Of a DNA stretch of 64,000 nucleotides, positions 23,020 to 34,093 are shown one piece after another. Source of the stretch: Mesocentrotus franciscanus (Eukaryota; Echinodermata; Echinoidea; Camarodonta; Strongylocentrotidae); assembly GCA_037976565.1 (NCBI GenBank), contig CP137671.1, forward strand, positions 17,078,982 to 17,142,981, read 5' to 3'. Numbering within the stretch: the first letter of the stretch is position 1; each line of letters opens with the position of its first letter. The notes under the pieces were generated by a model. The model did no database searches. It saw only the letters and a list, made by a program, of their open reading frames with translations, and had not been told where the DNA came from. The position numbers and the translations under genes are program-made.

Positions 23020-23865
23020 GTATTGATTTGATTATATTTGTTAGGACTCTGAGCAAATCACTACATGTTTTGTTATACTGGAGGTGTTCTCTTTCCTATA
23101 TAGTCAAACGCAATTGGACAATTTAACTCTCCCTATTGGTACACCGTTAAGGGAAAGCAGGTAGGAAAACTTGAACGTTTCAGGAAGTGGATGCGAAAAG
23201 TGAACTTTCTGTCATAATACAAAAACAGAGTGAAGGTTATTAGATTGATAAGAAATAATAAATACAATTTATTTCATTTAATCGGAAAATTCGGAGTGCT
23301 ACAGACTTGCTAATGGAGAGACAGCTTTTTCAATTGTGAATACTGATAAGACTAAAAAGTTTAATTTAAAAACCTACCAAAATGAATAATCGAATCTCTT
23401 CGTCCCCGTTTGTATTATTTTTGTAACATGTTGGAAACTGCAAAGTGTTCCATGTATATTTGTTTTGAGAATTTTCTGTCATGTAATATTAGTTTTTTTA
23501 AGTACTATTTCAATCAAATGTCAGAATAAGATATTCCATTGATAAATGAATGAGGATGGCAACTGTATCATGATGTAAAGTGTAAACATATTTGTAAGTA
23601 GCGTAATGTCAGCAATTGTGTATCCAATACAATGTTACTATTATAACAGATTAAGACTTCAAATTCAGTATGTGATCACCCCCGTAACCCTTACTCATTC
23701 CGACGTGAAAATGTAGTAGGGTCAGTAAGATTACCGAATCATATGCCTGGGGGAAAAACCCCTCCTTTCTGACAGTCATGGATTCACAACTATTATTTCG
23801 TCGATAACATTATCAGGGTGGTCAGGTTCTCCCCCAAATGCATGCAGCTCAAGTTTTTCTTCAAG

Positions 23866-24166
23866 AGTAGTAATAATAATAATAATATCGAATATTTAGG
23901 AGCGCTAAAAACAATAAGTACCATTCCGCTTACAAATACAAATATATGAAAAGAGGACAAAAATGTACAGTACAGGAAGTATATCACATAGATCAATGGG
24001 GAAAAGGGTGAGTTTTGAGGGATCTTTTGAAGGTGGCAAGTAGTGTGATTAAGGAATGGTTTACGATCGTTCTGCATCCTTGTTTTATTCTCTTTTGTTC
24101 TGTAAGACTTAAGACCATGAGCCACGTCTTTCATTCATATTTACCCACTACTCCCTCTGTCAACAG
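23866..24166 (-). mobile_element. SINE-like insertion in one copy of the duplication
   Basis: The two copies of the duplicated intron read CTTCAAG/GTCAATATG in the second copy, but have about 301 bases between these words in the first. The insert begins with AGTAGTAATAATAATAAT and contains GAGCGCTAAAAAC, the reverse complement of the TTATTATT tail and GCGCT motif of the SINE at 51237. No A or B box was confidently found, so the class is provisional. Confidence 0.55.
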
Positions 24167-24508
24167 GTCAATATGATCTAGAAAAATATCATTTTCTTTA
24201 TCCGTTATACCCACAGTACCGATTGGATCAATACAAAAAAGAACTATTGATCACCTCTGTCATTACCTATTAGTTATTAATTAACACAATTATGCATTAT
24301 ATCGGTCTCTCAAAAGAATCCAGGAACTATTGAAATTAATGCTAATTTCAGGTGTTAAGACTTGTAGCTCATTACAAAATACAATGTGATTGTGTTAAGT
24401 TTGTTTAGTTGTGGCAACGACATTTATATGATTTTGAACAAATTGCTGAATTTTGAAAATATTTTTGTTAGTAATTATTCATTTAACATAATGTTGGTAT
24501 CATAACAG

Positions 24509-24676
24509 ATTGAGACTCTTCACATCCGTGCTCGTGATCTCAGTGAACGTCCCTCTGCATCAAGTAATCTCGCTCAGTTTATCTGTAAGATGACACATCT
24601 GAAGGACCTGAAACTCCGCAGTCATTATCATGATGACTTCTACTCAACATCGTCATCGATGGCATCATCTGCAAAG
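24509..24676 (+). CDS. LRR exon of an NLR-like or LRR receptor gene (partial)
   Basis: The exon is bounded by ATAACAG at its 5' side and AAG/GTATTG at its 3' side and is 168 bp, exactly 56 codons, open in phase 0. It encodes one leucine-rich-repeat-like unit (IETLHIRARDLSE... FICKMTHLKDLKL...) ending in a Ser-rich linker. The next exon (28034) also starts in phase 0, so they can be joined. Similar LRR exons form the C-terminal region of the expanded NACHT-LRR receptors of sea urchins, cytoplasmic proteins thought to act in innate immunity. No NACHT, DEATH or CARD exon lies upstream in the window, so the gene is either 5'-truncated or a fragment left by tandem exon amplification. Other LRR families remain possible. 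Confidence 0.6.
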
Positions 24677-25359
24677 GTATTGATTTGATCATATTGAATT
24701 TAAAAACCTACTAAAATGAATACTCGAATCTCTTCGTCCCCGTTTGTATTATTTCTGTAAAATGTTGGAAACTGCAAAGTGTTCCATGTCTATTTGTTTT
24801 CACACTTTTCTGTTATGTAATATTAGTTTTTCAAGTACCATTTCAATCCAATGTCAGAATAACATATTGCTTTTGTAAATGAATGAGGATGGCAACTGTA
24901 TCATGGTGTAAAGTGTAAACATATTAGAAAAATACACATAGTAGCGTAATGTCAGCAATTGTGTATCCAATACAATGTTACTTTTGTAATCCAGTATGTG
25001 GATCACCCCCTTACCCTTTACTCATTCCGACGTGAAAATGTAGTAGGGTCAAAAAGATTACCGTATCATATGCCTGGGGGAAAAAAAAATCCCCTCCTTT
25101 CTGATAGTCATGGATCCACAACTATTATTTCGTCGATACCATAATCAGGAAGTTCAGGTTCTCCCCCAAATAGAGCTCAAGTTTTTCTTCAAGGTCAATA
25201 TGATCTAGAAAATATCATTTTCTTTATCCGTAATGCCCACAGTCCCGATTGTATCAATAAAAAAAACTATTGCTCACCTTTGTCACTTCCTATCAGTTAT
25301 TAATTATCACCATTAAACATTATATCGGTCTCAAAAGAGTCCCTCTGCATCAAGTGATC

Positions 25360-27148
25360 AAAAATAGAGGAAAATAGTAGAAGTCAAAAAGAAAGAAAGA
25401 TTTAAGAAAAGAGGAAAATGAATGATTGCAAAAGCTCTAGAAAAAGGAGGTTAGGTCAGTAGAATGAGGGACAAAGGGATTGAGTAGAGAGTCAAACAAA
25501 CCGAGATTCATGTATAGCGACGTATCAGCAATATCAACAATGCAGCTGAACGGCGACGGCACATACATCATGCATATGTGCATGTTTAAAAACTTAATTT
25601 TCAGCTGTTTTTAAATGTGTATAAACTGGTACTTTATTTAAGAGATGGATCTATGTTATTCCAAAATACTGGACCGGTGTAAATAATTGTTTTTTGTGCG
25701 AAAGCTGTTCTCATTCGAGGAGTGTGGAAGTTGTGAGACTGTCTAGTGGGGTATGGATGTATCTCGTTATTTTTTTGAAAAATGGAGGAAATCGAGAGAG
25801 GTAACTCGTTTTTAACAAGTTGAAGCTTAAAGATACCGAGGTACCAAGAATACGAATCATCAATTTTAAGAATGTTATCTTTTAAAAATAAGTGGTTAGT
25901 GTGGGAACGAAAGTAGACGGGATAAATAACGGCGGATCAAGAGTAGGGGCAAGTGCCCCCCCCCCCAACCCACAAAGGCATTCAAATGTGATAAGCCATG
26001 CCTTTTCTCTCCATCTCACTATGTATCGAATATTTAGAGGTGCTGAAGACATAATCCTATAGTGCATACAAAGAAATACACTTAAAGTAAAAAGACTCAT
26101 AAAATCATTTCATTACATTATATTACAAAGGAAAGAGATACTTTTTGTTGCTGGCCAGATAATTAAAAAGAATGAGAGCATGTGAGAAATGTAATGACCC
26201 CCACCACCTTTAGTTGTTGTTGTTGCTTGTCATAAATTTTCGGGTTAGTGCCTCCCGCTAGATTATCTTTGATCCGCCACTGGATAACCGAGCCCTCCAA
26301 ATACTCATCTTTATTTGTTAGCTTTATCTGTTGTATTGATATTCATTTAAATGTTTAATCGTAGGTAACTTGCAGATGTTAATGTAGTGGAGCATTCAAA
26401 TAAAGCGAAAATTCTCCAGAAGAATTCAAATATATGAAAAGAACTTGTAAAAGGAAAGGTAATAATTTGTAAATATATGATTTGTAAAAGGAAAGTACAA
26501 ATCGCGTTAATATATACTACCAGTACCGTATTCTTTTCTCAGGTGTTATAAAATGCATTTGGGTGTTAAAACGAATTTTTATAATCATGTAATGCATGCA
26601 TCAAATATTCGACATGACCATGATGGCAAGGAGCACAAAAATGGTTATACCCATACAGTGTCTTCTTTCGCCTTTATTTTTCTTCAATGGTGGACACGAC
26701 CACTTCGCCCGCCTTTCTCACGATAGGCCTATGCATTATAACACTTTTTTTTTTAAAACGCTCAATTTTATGGTGGTATATTTGTACATGTAGACACGTT
26801 TAATATTGAATATCAGTTCTGTTAATTCAGCAGTCAAACTTGACATCGGACATACTTAAACGGCCCAATGTACATCACGATTCAAGTAATACATGTATTA
26901 TTAATTCACACTACACTACATCTATAACGGTTTATATGTAATTACCGTGATATAATTTTATATTTTTTCAATCACTATTTTAGACTCTAATAAATTTATG
27001 CCATTTACATTTTATTTGTTTATTGCATATACGAAGTACGGAATACTTGCATTTGCCTGATTTGAAATTATTTAGTGGGTGTTCATCCTAGCGTATGGCT
27101 AAATTAGACTGGTCTTCGTTTTATTGAATCTATAAACGGTACTTGCCT
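25360..27148. other. Intron-like AT-rich DNA
   Basis: No exon was recognised. A run of C lies at about 25957-25968. The segment about 26025-26045 (TATCGAATATTTAGAGGTGC) resembles the SINE-like insert at 23866. Nothing else is supported. Confidence 0.55.
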
Positions 27149-27686
27149 TTAAAGGTATTATGTCCCATTTGCAGGCCAAACAATAAAAAGGTTAAATTCC
27201 ACCGGCATTTGAAAGATAATACTAATTTAGAACTTCCCTCAAAACGAAAAGGCTTGAAAATGTCTTGTTGTGGGAGAATAACGACCGTTAGTTGTCGAAT
27301 CGACCTTAGGGATTGCAATCCTTTTAGTAAATAGTCTGATTTTCAGACCCTTGTACCGAATGGTCGTACGTTTTGTGCTGCGCAAAGATTCAATCAGTTT
27401 AATTTTGTCCATTACAAAAGTGGATTATTGATGTAGACAAATGCTCATGTATCCTTTACAGCTCATTTTATGTATGTTATTACCAAAGAAACAAAGAAGT
27501 CAGTCACTCACTCAATAGTGTCTGACAGTGAAGTCTAGCAAGTAAACTGGTTTCCTTGCATAAGTTGAATACTAAGACACTGATAACGTTTAAATTTCAC
27601 AGATAGGACATACGTGACATATTCATAATTCCTGCAAAGTTCTACATAATTTCATGTTGGCTGCAAATGGGACATAGTACCTTCAA
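27149..27686. mobile_element. TTAA-type MITE in the LRR gene intron
   Basis: The element is 27153-27682 (530 bp). The left terminus AGGTATTATGTCCCATTTGC is matched by the reverse complement of CAAATGGGACATAGTACCT at the right. The flanks are TTAA (27149-27152) and TCAA (27683-27686), one change from a TTAA duplication. The open frames of about 62 codons inside it (both strands) are not conserved-looking and are not called. Confidence 0.75.
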
Positions 27687-28033
27687 CATATTTATATTTG
27701 AAAGTAATTAATGATATGCATGTACAATTGTCATGTATGAAAGAAACAAAATGGATTTCTTATAACGTTTACTATGTATTATTTTATCATGTTACTTATA
27801 CTTGCATAGTTGCATTTGCATAAGCCTTCTCGCATTTGCTCGGCTCATGTCTTTTTTAAATCCTTGTTTATATTCTACATTACCCATGAGGCAAGCGTAA
27901 TCCATTTTCATGTTGTTTGTCGCCCTTTTTCATGAAACTTAACGCTTTTATATATCTACCAACAATCGAACCTACTACATTTTTTATTATTGCACTTTAA
28001 TTTACTTTTTTTAATGTACATGATCACGACCAG

Positions 28034-28407
28034 AGTGGTAACACGAGCCCCACCTTAACTGAGCTGACAGTAGATGATGAGACACTAGAAGGATGGCAGG
28101 ATTGTGGTTCGATGTTTGACAATGTGAAGAGGGTAACTATACATGTACGGACCGCGATCAACTGTGACGTCATCCAGAGGATCCATCTACCAGGAGCAAC
28201 AGAACTCACCATTCAAACACATGAGTATGTATGGGAACCGGCTGTTTTCCATGAGGAGCCCACTTCACTACCCAATGCCCTCCTGAAGATCTCCCCTCAG
28301 CTTGTTAAGGTGACATTCAGCGATCTTGACATTGGTAACAGTAAGATGGAACTAATCTTACAAGCTTTCACATCAACACACAACCTCAAAATTCTTAAGA
28401 TTATCAG
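28034..28407 (+). CDS. Large LRR-region exon of the same gene
   Basis: The acceptor is GACCAG before 28034 and the donor is ATCAG/GTAAGAC after 28407. The exon has 374 bp, reads from phase 0 and ends in phase 2 (124 codons plus two bases). The peptide runs from SGNTSPTLTELTVDDETLEG through VKRVTIHVRTAINCDV, LPGATELTI and LVKVTFSDLDIGNSKMEL to STHNLKILKII. It has alternating Leu/Val-rich strands and short helices, as in the irregular C-terminal LRRs of echinoderm NLR-like proteins. It joins in phase to 24509-24676 on the 5' side and to 29798 on the 3' side. The window gives no sign of a signal peptide or membrane segment. Confidence 0.65.
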
Positions 28408-28661
28408 GTAAGACATATTGTAATTTATTAAACAGATTACTTTGACATATTTCTTCCCTTTTAATTCCCCCTATCTCTCTCTCTCTCTCTGATCCGCTTT
28501 TCCTGTCCATGATACACTCAGCCCCCCTAAAAGGTGGACATTTATTTAAAATTACAATTTTGAAATAAATGAATTAAATTGAACTTACCTTTCATGTATA
28601 CAAATAAACATAAATTATTCCTCTTTAAGGTGATATGCAAATAGTATCATACCATTGAGGC

Positions 28662-28862
28662 ATGAGTGAGATGAGCCATTTAACAATAGCTGAGTCTATG
28701 AAAGAAAATTGTGAAGTTGGGGCATTTGGCCTTTCAAATGTTGATGAGCATTTCCTTCTTGTAGAATTAAAAAAAAAAAATCACGAGGATCACCAAAGGA
28801 GAGACATCTTCACAATGCTTGTCAAAATTATGCAGTCCTTAGACAATAGACGATATCCATAG
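28662..28862 (+). other. Unassigned 66-codon open frame inside the intron
   Basis: It begins MSEMSHLTIAESMKENCEVG and continues through a run of lysines encoded by an A12-like tract to a stop. The composition is protein-like (acidic and basic residues mixed, FGLSNVDEHFLLVEL). No family is recognised. It lies between two phase-compatible LRR exons and has no clear splice sites, so it may be a decayed exon or an old insertion. Weak call. Confidence 0.2.
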
Positions 28863-29070
28863 CTCCATCTTCCTCATCTGTAAGAATATCTTACAGATGT
28901 TAATGTTCATTAACATTTGCATGGCTACTTGCTCTAATTCTGCCCATCCAAGCGTGCAAGTTCAAAACTTAATTGATGTTGGTAGAGTATTAAATTTCCT
29001 ATAATTTGATATATATTTTATTATATTTTATTGACGGTTTATATAAGAATTGTTAGCAATAAAGAGTGTC

Positions 29071-29353
29071 CTGGGGGTGTTTCACAAAGACTGAGATCGA
29101 CCTTAAGTTGGACTTAATTATGGCAGTCCGTTCATGCCATTAATTGCTCTCACCATTTACTGGCATTGGTCTCTCAAGGGACGTACAAATTATGGTCACA
29201 AATCTACATAACTTATATTTTTTATCATTCATCATTGAAGGAAAAAACATTATATAAAGATCATAATGGTTAGAGCAAACAGTGGCATGAACGGCCTGCC
29301 AATATTTAAGTCCAACTTAAAGTTGATCTTAGTCTTTGTGAAAGACTCCCCAG
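29071..29353. mobile_element. MITE (283 bp) with ~40-bp inverted ends
   Basis: CTGGGGGTGTTTCACAAAGA at the left is paired with the reverse complement of TCTTTGTGAAAGACTCCCCAG at the right, and GTTGGACTTAA is paired with TTAAGTCCAAC further in. The inner TCATGCC and GGCATGA words also pair. The target duplication was not resolved. It sits in the last intron of the LRR gene. Confidence 0.75.
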
Positions 29354-29797
29354 TTCTCTTCTTTTTTTGCGGAGAGTATATTTCTTTGGGTCATTTTATT
29401 TGAGTGTCTCGTTAATACGACCAATAGAATAAAATGAAAGTTTCTTTGAATTTAATTGAATGGAGTATGTTCCTTCTCTCTCTCTCTCTCTCTCTCTATC
29501 AGTGTTTTATTCGATGTGATTAGATTCGATTTGAACTTAGAGATAACAAAACATTAATAACATGAATAGGCCTAAATGCTAAGGATTGATAGCTCTGCTC
29601 AGCTGTACAATGCATTACAGCTGTTCTTTCAATCGAGGGTTCTAAATGATAAAACAAATGAGAGAAAAGTTACATCATTATTACCAGCTATATTATTTCA
29701 AACATTGTTTACTCCTGGAGTATGCCCCCCCCCCCCTCCCAATCCCTAGTCACTTAACATCAATAATGCTGTATTCCGTCTATCTTGATACTGGTAG

Positions 29798-29903
29798 ATT
29801 CATAAGATGCCGGACAGATGAGAGCGTGGATGATTTCATCGTTGCTTGCAATGAAGATCTAGTCATGGAGGTGGAGGTGGTGCATGGCAAACCACGTGGG
29901 TAA
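29798..29903 (+). CDS. Terminal exon of the LRR gene
   Basis: The acceptor GGTAG precedes 29798. The first base completes the split AG-A arginine codon left by the donor at 28407, and the frame stays open for 34 more codons (FIRCRTDESVDD... MEVEVVHGKPRG) to TAA at 29901-29903. The phase match between two independently located splice sites is good evidence that the exons belong together. The intron is 1390 bp. The GGG/TAAGTCC context could also be read as a donor, in which case the gene would continue; no following exon was recognised. Family function as for the preceding exons. Confidence 0.55.
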
Positions 29904-32900
29904 GTCCTTAGAACTTTACTTCAAGACTTGCATCGCCCTTAATGGCTGCATGAAATTCATGTATGATTGCATGTATCTTAAACCCTCTGCAATAAAGTCT
30001 CCTTCCTCTTTTTTCAAACGACCTATACTGGCAGACTAGAGTGCAGCAGAAATGAGGTCTAGTGTTAGAATTAGTGGAAGACTAGCGCGCGTGCTCGTAT
30101 CCTCATGCCAGTCATTTCTGATATTCATTCAGTCGCGAGGTCTGCTTGAAAGGCCATGCATGTGTTTAGATATACAGAAATAGAAGGAAAAAAAGTATCT
30201 TGAATATATTACAAGCATGTAGTTCATTTCCGTCTCGGGAGGTGGGGGGGGGGGGTGTTAGTAAACTTTTTATTTGTGTATTTCTGTTAACATCGAGAAT
30301 GATGGGGCTGACATTTTGTACCGATCAAGATCTAACAGAAATCAATATATGCAAAATGTAACAAGGAGTTGACAAAAGGCGCGTTATTAGAAATAACATG
30401 CCTTTGGAAATGTGTAATTAAGAATGTTCCAATGTGCCCATTGGAAGATATAGGCTGGATAATCGAAATGATAAAATTAAGGTATTTATTCTATTTTGGA
30501 CATTACATGTAAGTCTTGTTATTTACATTATTCGCGCTTTTTTGTATTATGACGTTTTCTACGTAATAGATTTAGATAACAGATCAGTACAAGTGGTTCT
30601 GTTTGACGTAAAGCTGTATGATATTCAAGCTCTCTCTCTCTCTTCTTTATCCTCAGTTTACTGCTCTATGTGATAATGTTGATGTATTTCTGCTTCTATG
30701 TTGATGCACACATTTTAAATTCTCTCTCTCTCTCTCTCTCTTCTCTCACGTCAGTAAATATTTTTGAATGATCAGGTAGATGACACCGTACGCGATATAA
30801 CGATTTAGACGGATCAGACGATCATTCCTCGAAAAGAAGAAATATCAGCTGAAGTGAAAAGTACATGAAAACACCATTATAGACGTATCGGATAATCACA
30901 CAACGTTTAATTTAACATCCGGACTAAGAATTATTATTTGTCATGCAATCGAGTTACTCACCCAATGAATCACGTTGATATTCATTTAATATTACATGGA
31001 TGTTTATTCTTTACATCGGTTTTGTGGCCCTTTTTATTTCATTGAAGAAGTTTTGATTTTGAATTCCATTCGAAATGTCACTCTCAGTAACATTAAGTAG
31101 TTCATTCATGTAATATACCTTAAAGAGCGTTACAGGATTTGCACGGTGCAAATGTCAAAACTTGTAAAAGGGCCGAAATGTTGTAAAATATCACAGTTGA
31201 AACTATCCTAAAGAAAGGAACGGTGGCAAAATTGCAATTATTAAAAAAGATTATAGTCATTTTTCTTGCAGAATTTAACTGGCAGTATTTTATTCACCAC
31301 ATTTGTTGTGTGCAAAATTGGGGCTTCAATTTACACATATTGACAAAAAGGTCTTTTGATCTGAAATTTGTGCACATACTTTCATAAACTGATATTGCTG
31401 TTACAGATCAATTTTGAAATAGGTTTTTGAGGGATTGCAAATCCCTGATATACTTGTATAATGAAATCAAAGTGTGTTCTCATGAAACAAGAGCCTGCTC
31501 AGTTAATCATGGACATTTGACAAATCTTCAGAGTTAGGACGTCTGTAAATAAGGTGATGAATTGATGCTAACTGTCATTGTGGAGGGAATCGGATAGAGA
31601 GTTGAAATTTAATAAAAATGTGTTTGTTAATGGTTGCCTGCCAAAATTAGAATCCATCAGAGGGTTCAATGTCATGGACGGATGAAATACCAACACTAAA
31701 TAGCCGATTAGGCTTAGTACAGAGAGTCATGCATGCTACAGTCAAGCGACTTTTGAAAATACCAGTTCTTCTTTACTCTTAATAGCTGCAACAATGTAGC
31801 CTGCCTTGTTACTTAGCTGTAAATATACTCTAGCGCCTTCCTAAGATTTATTTACATTACTACATTTGGAATGGATAATATGTTATCGTTCAGAATTGTT
31901 TGTGTGGTTATAGATGTTCGCATTGAAGCTCGTTGCACACAATGCGGAATTTACCTAGCGCATGACTGCGTCAGCGACTGGCGTAGGCATTGACGCACCA
32001 TGCGAGAGTGGAATAGTTATACAAAGTGAGTGCAAATTGAACGGTGCAAACCTTTCTTCGACTTTAAGGGCGTTGTAGTCCTAACTGAATCACCTCTATC
32101 GGTTAGCGCATGTATTAATGCAATGTAAACACTGCCTCGTGTGCGATGAGCATTGTTCAAATGATATCTGTGCCATTAGAATCAAGCGTCTTTTATGATT
32201 TATTTATTACGCGCTATGTAAAAACAGTATGGTCTTTTCAGAACCAAAATGGATGCTCTAAATGAGAGATTTGGGAGTGTATACAAATAAATTCTACAAT
32301 TATAAACAAGACACATATGAACAAATGACAGTTATCTGACGACATAAAATCAACTGTATAAATACAGAATATAAAATAAATTCAAAATCAAAACAATAAA
32401 ATGAATGTATAAAAAGAAAGCAAATATTCAGAGGAAAAGTTATATCGTGTGTATGAACTCTTGCATGTGTTACGTAAAAGGTTTGTAATGATTTATGATT
32501 TTTATTTGAAAAGGGCAAACAATATTGTCTGATATATTTGAGTTGGTAATTTTGTCTGCTGATAATTTGTGAATAACGTAACCGAATGATATGTGCCCAT
32601 ACAAAGGAGTGTCTTGGCAACGCAGGTTATTAACGATTGACTATGAATGTATAGGAATGTTAAATATCCAATCAGCTGTTTTTCTACAAGTTCAACTAGT
32701 GATTGTAAACTATTACATTCAATGCAAGAACATTGTTAAGAGTAAATCATGTAGCATAAAGCTTACTATTTTAACATATATTTCTGTTTTTATTATGTTT
32801 ATTGTATAGCGCACTGAGACATTACCATATTTTTCGAAAATATTCTAAACGCACAATTTTTCACTAGTAATAGTAGTAGTTGTTGATTTTGTTGTTATTG

Positions 32901-33771
32901 TTGTGGTCTTGTTGATGATGTTGTTGTTGTGGCAGTATCAATATAAGTATTTGTATTAATGAACATGATCTATCAAAAATCAATTATTCCGTTCGGAATC
33001 AGCGAAATATAGTTAAAACGCCAAATATTGTTTACTGAAACTGATTATTTTGTATATATTGATTAAATTATAAAGAATGTCGTTAATCGTTAATTTACAA
33101 TGTAGGTCTATTTTGTTGCACGTATGACTAATTGTCTATATAGTACATCCCATTATCTTGAATTTAACCGTGATTAATTACATTCATCCTCATTTATGTA
33201 TTGTAATATAAAGTGACAAGAATATTTGCATGACAATTTGAATGCGGTTATAATGTAGGCTGTATTAAATTAATGTAAATAATATAATGTGGCTTGAATT
33301 TGTCTACTTTTATATATTTATCTATCTTTTCGTATATTGCGAATGTTCCAATTTATATGTGGTTAGATGTATTTCAATGAGCATGGCTATATTTGTAATC
33401 ATAATTATGTTTCAGAATACATTTATTCTGCATTACCATGTGCAGCGCAAAAAGGACTTGACCTGCAGTATAATGCGCTGGATTAATGTTTACTTTTGTT
33501 ATGTTGTTTAATGAAACCCCTACTGATCCCAGAATTCTATTATTTTGAATTTTGCAAGTAGTCATACGTTTGTCCACATTTTTTGGAAAAAAATTGCTTT
33601 TAGGCCTTCAACTATTTAATTGTTACTCTAGACAATGATTCAGATGTATAGGCCTACCACCCCTTTCTCTCTCTCTCCTCATTGTCTAGTTTTATCAATC
33701 AGTTTTCAAATGTTTCAGCGCAATTATTCTTTTTTAAATTTACGGAATTTCCTTGCTTTTTTTCTCCATCA
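29904..33771. other. AT-rich DNA with simple repeats
   Basis: There is a poly-G tract at about 30242-30255, CT runs at about 30634-30645 and 30721-30746, and GTT/TTG-rich microsatellite at about 32868-32935. A CT run also lies upstream at 29476-29498. No gene is seen in this stretch. Confidence 0.6.
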
Positions 33772-34093
33772 TCATTGTAGAGGTGTCATAGTCGAGTGGT
33801 TTCTACACTTGACTAGAAATGCAAACATCTTATGTTCGAGGCCCTGCACAACACTCATATCCTTGGGCAAGGCATTTAATCTGCATTACTCCTCCCCACC
33901 CAGGTGTTTTAAAATGGGTACCCGGTAGGATGCGACAATCAATGTGATTGGAATAGCATGTGTTCGCATGTGGACAGTCGTCGTACCGATCAACTTGTGT
34001 AATATGCTCTTTAGCGCGTGGCATATACCCTTGTATCCCACTGTAGGCCATTCAATGGTATATAATAAGTCTTTTTCTTGTATTATTCATTGT
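33772..34093 (+). mobile_element. Complete tRNA-derived SINE (308 bp) with 7-bp duplication
   Basis: The element is 33779-34086. An A-box-like TAGTCGAGTGG lies near 33789 and a B-box-like GTTCGAGGCCC near 33834, about 45 bases apart, as in tRNA-derived RNA polymerase III promoters with Ser/Leu-like heads. The body has CCTTGGGCAAGGCATTTAATC and CACCCAGGTG, followed by GGGTACCCGGTAGG. TCATTGT is repeated at 33772-33778 and 34087-34093. The second copy, at 51237, is 311 bp once its nested insert is removed. Confidence 0.85.

Larger units (their letters stand above)
22870..25359 (+). repeat. Tandem segmental duplication around an LRR exon
   Basis: Exon plus downstream intron is present at 22870-about 24330 and again at 24509-about 25338. 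Shared intronic words include CGAATCTCTTCGTCCCCGTT, GCAACTGTATCATG and ATATGATCTAGAAAA. The second copy ends after TCTCAAAAGAG and is joined directly to a 21-bp scrap of a third exon copy (about 25339-25359, TCCCTCTGCATCAAGTGATC). Copy 1 carries about 300 extra bases (23866-24166) that copy 2 lacks. Confidence 0.85.

Noticed and set aside
23793..24134. 113-codon minus-strand frame
   Set aside because: It covers the SINE-like insert in the duplicated intron, so it is repeat-derived.
27130..27334. Cys-containing frame MPLKVLCPICRPNNKK as a zinc-finger exon
   Set aside because: It starts inside the terminal inverted repeat of a TTAA MITE.
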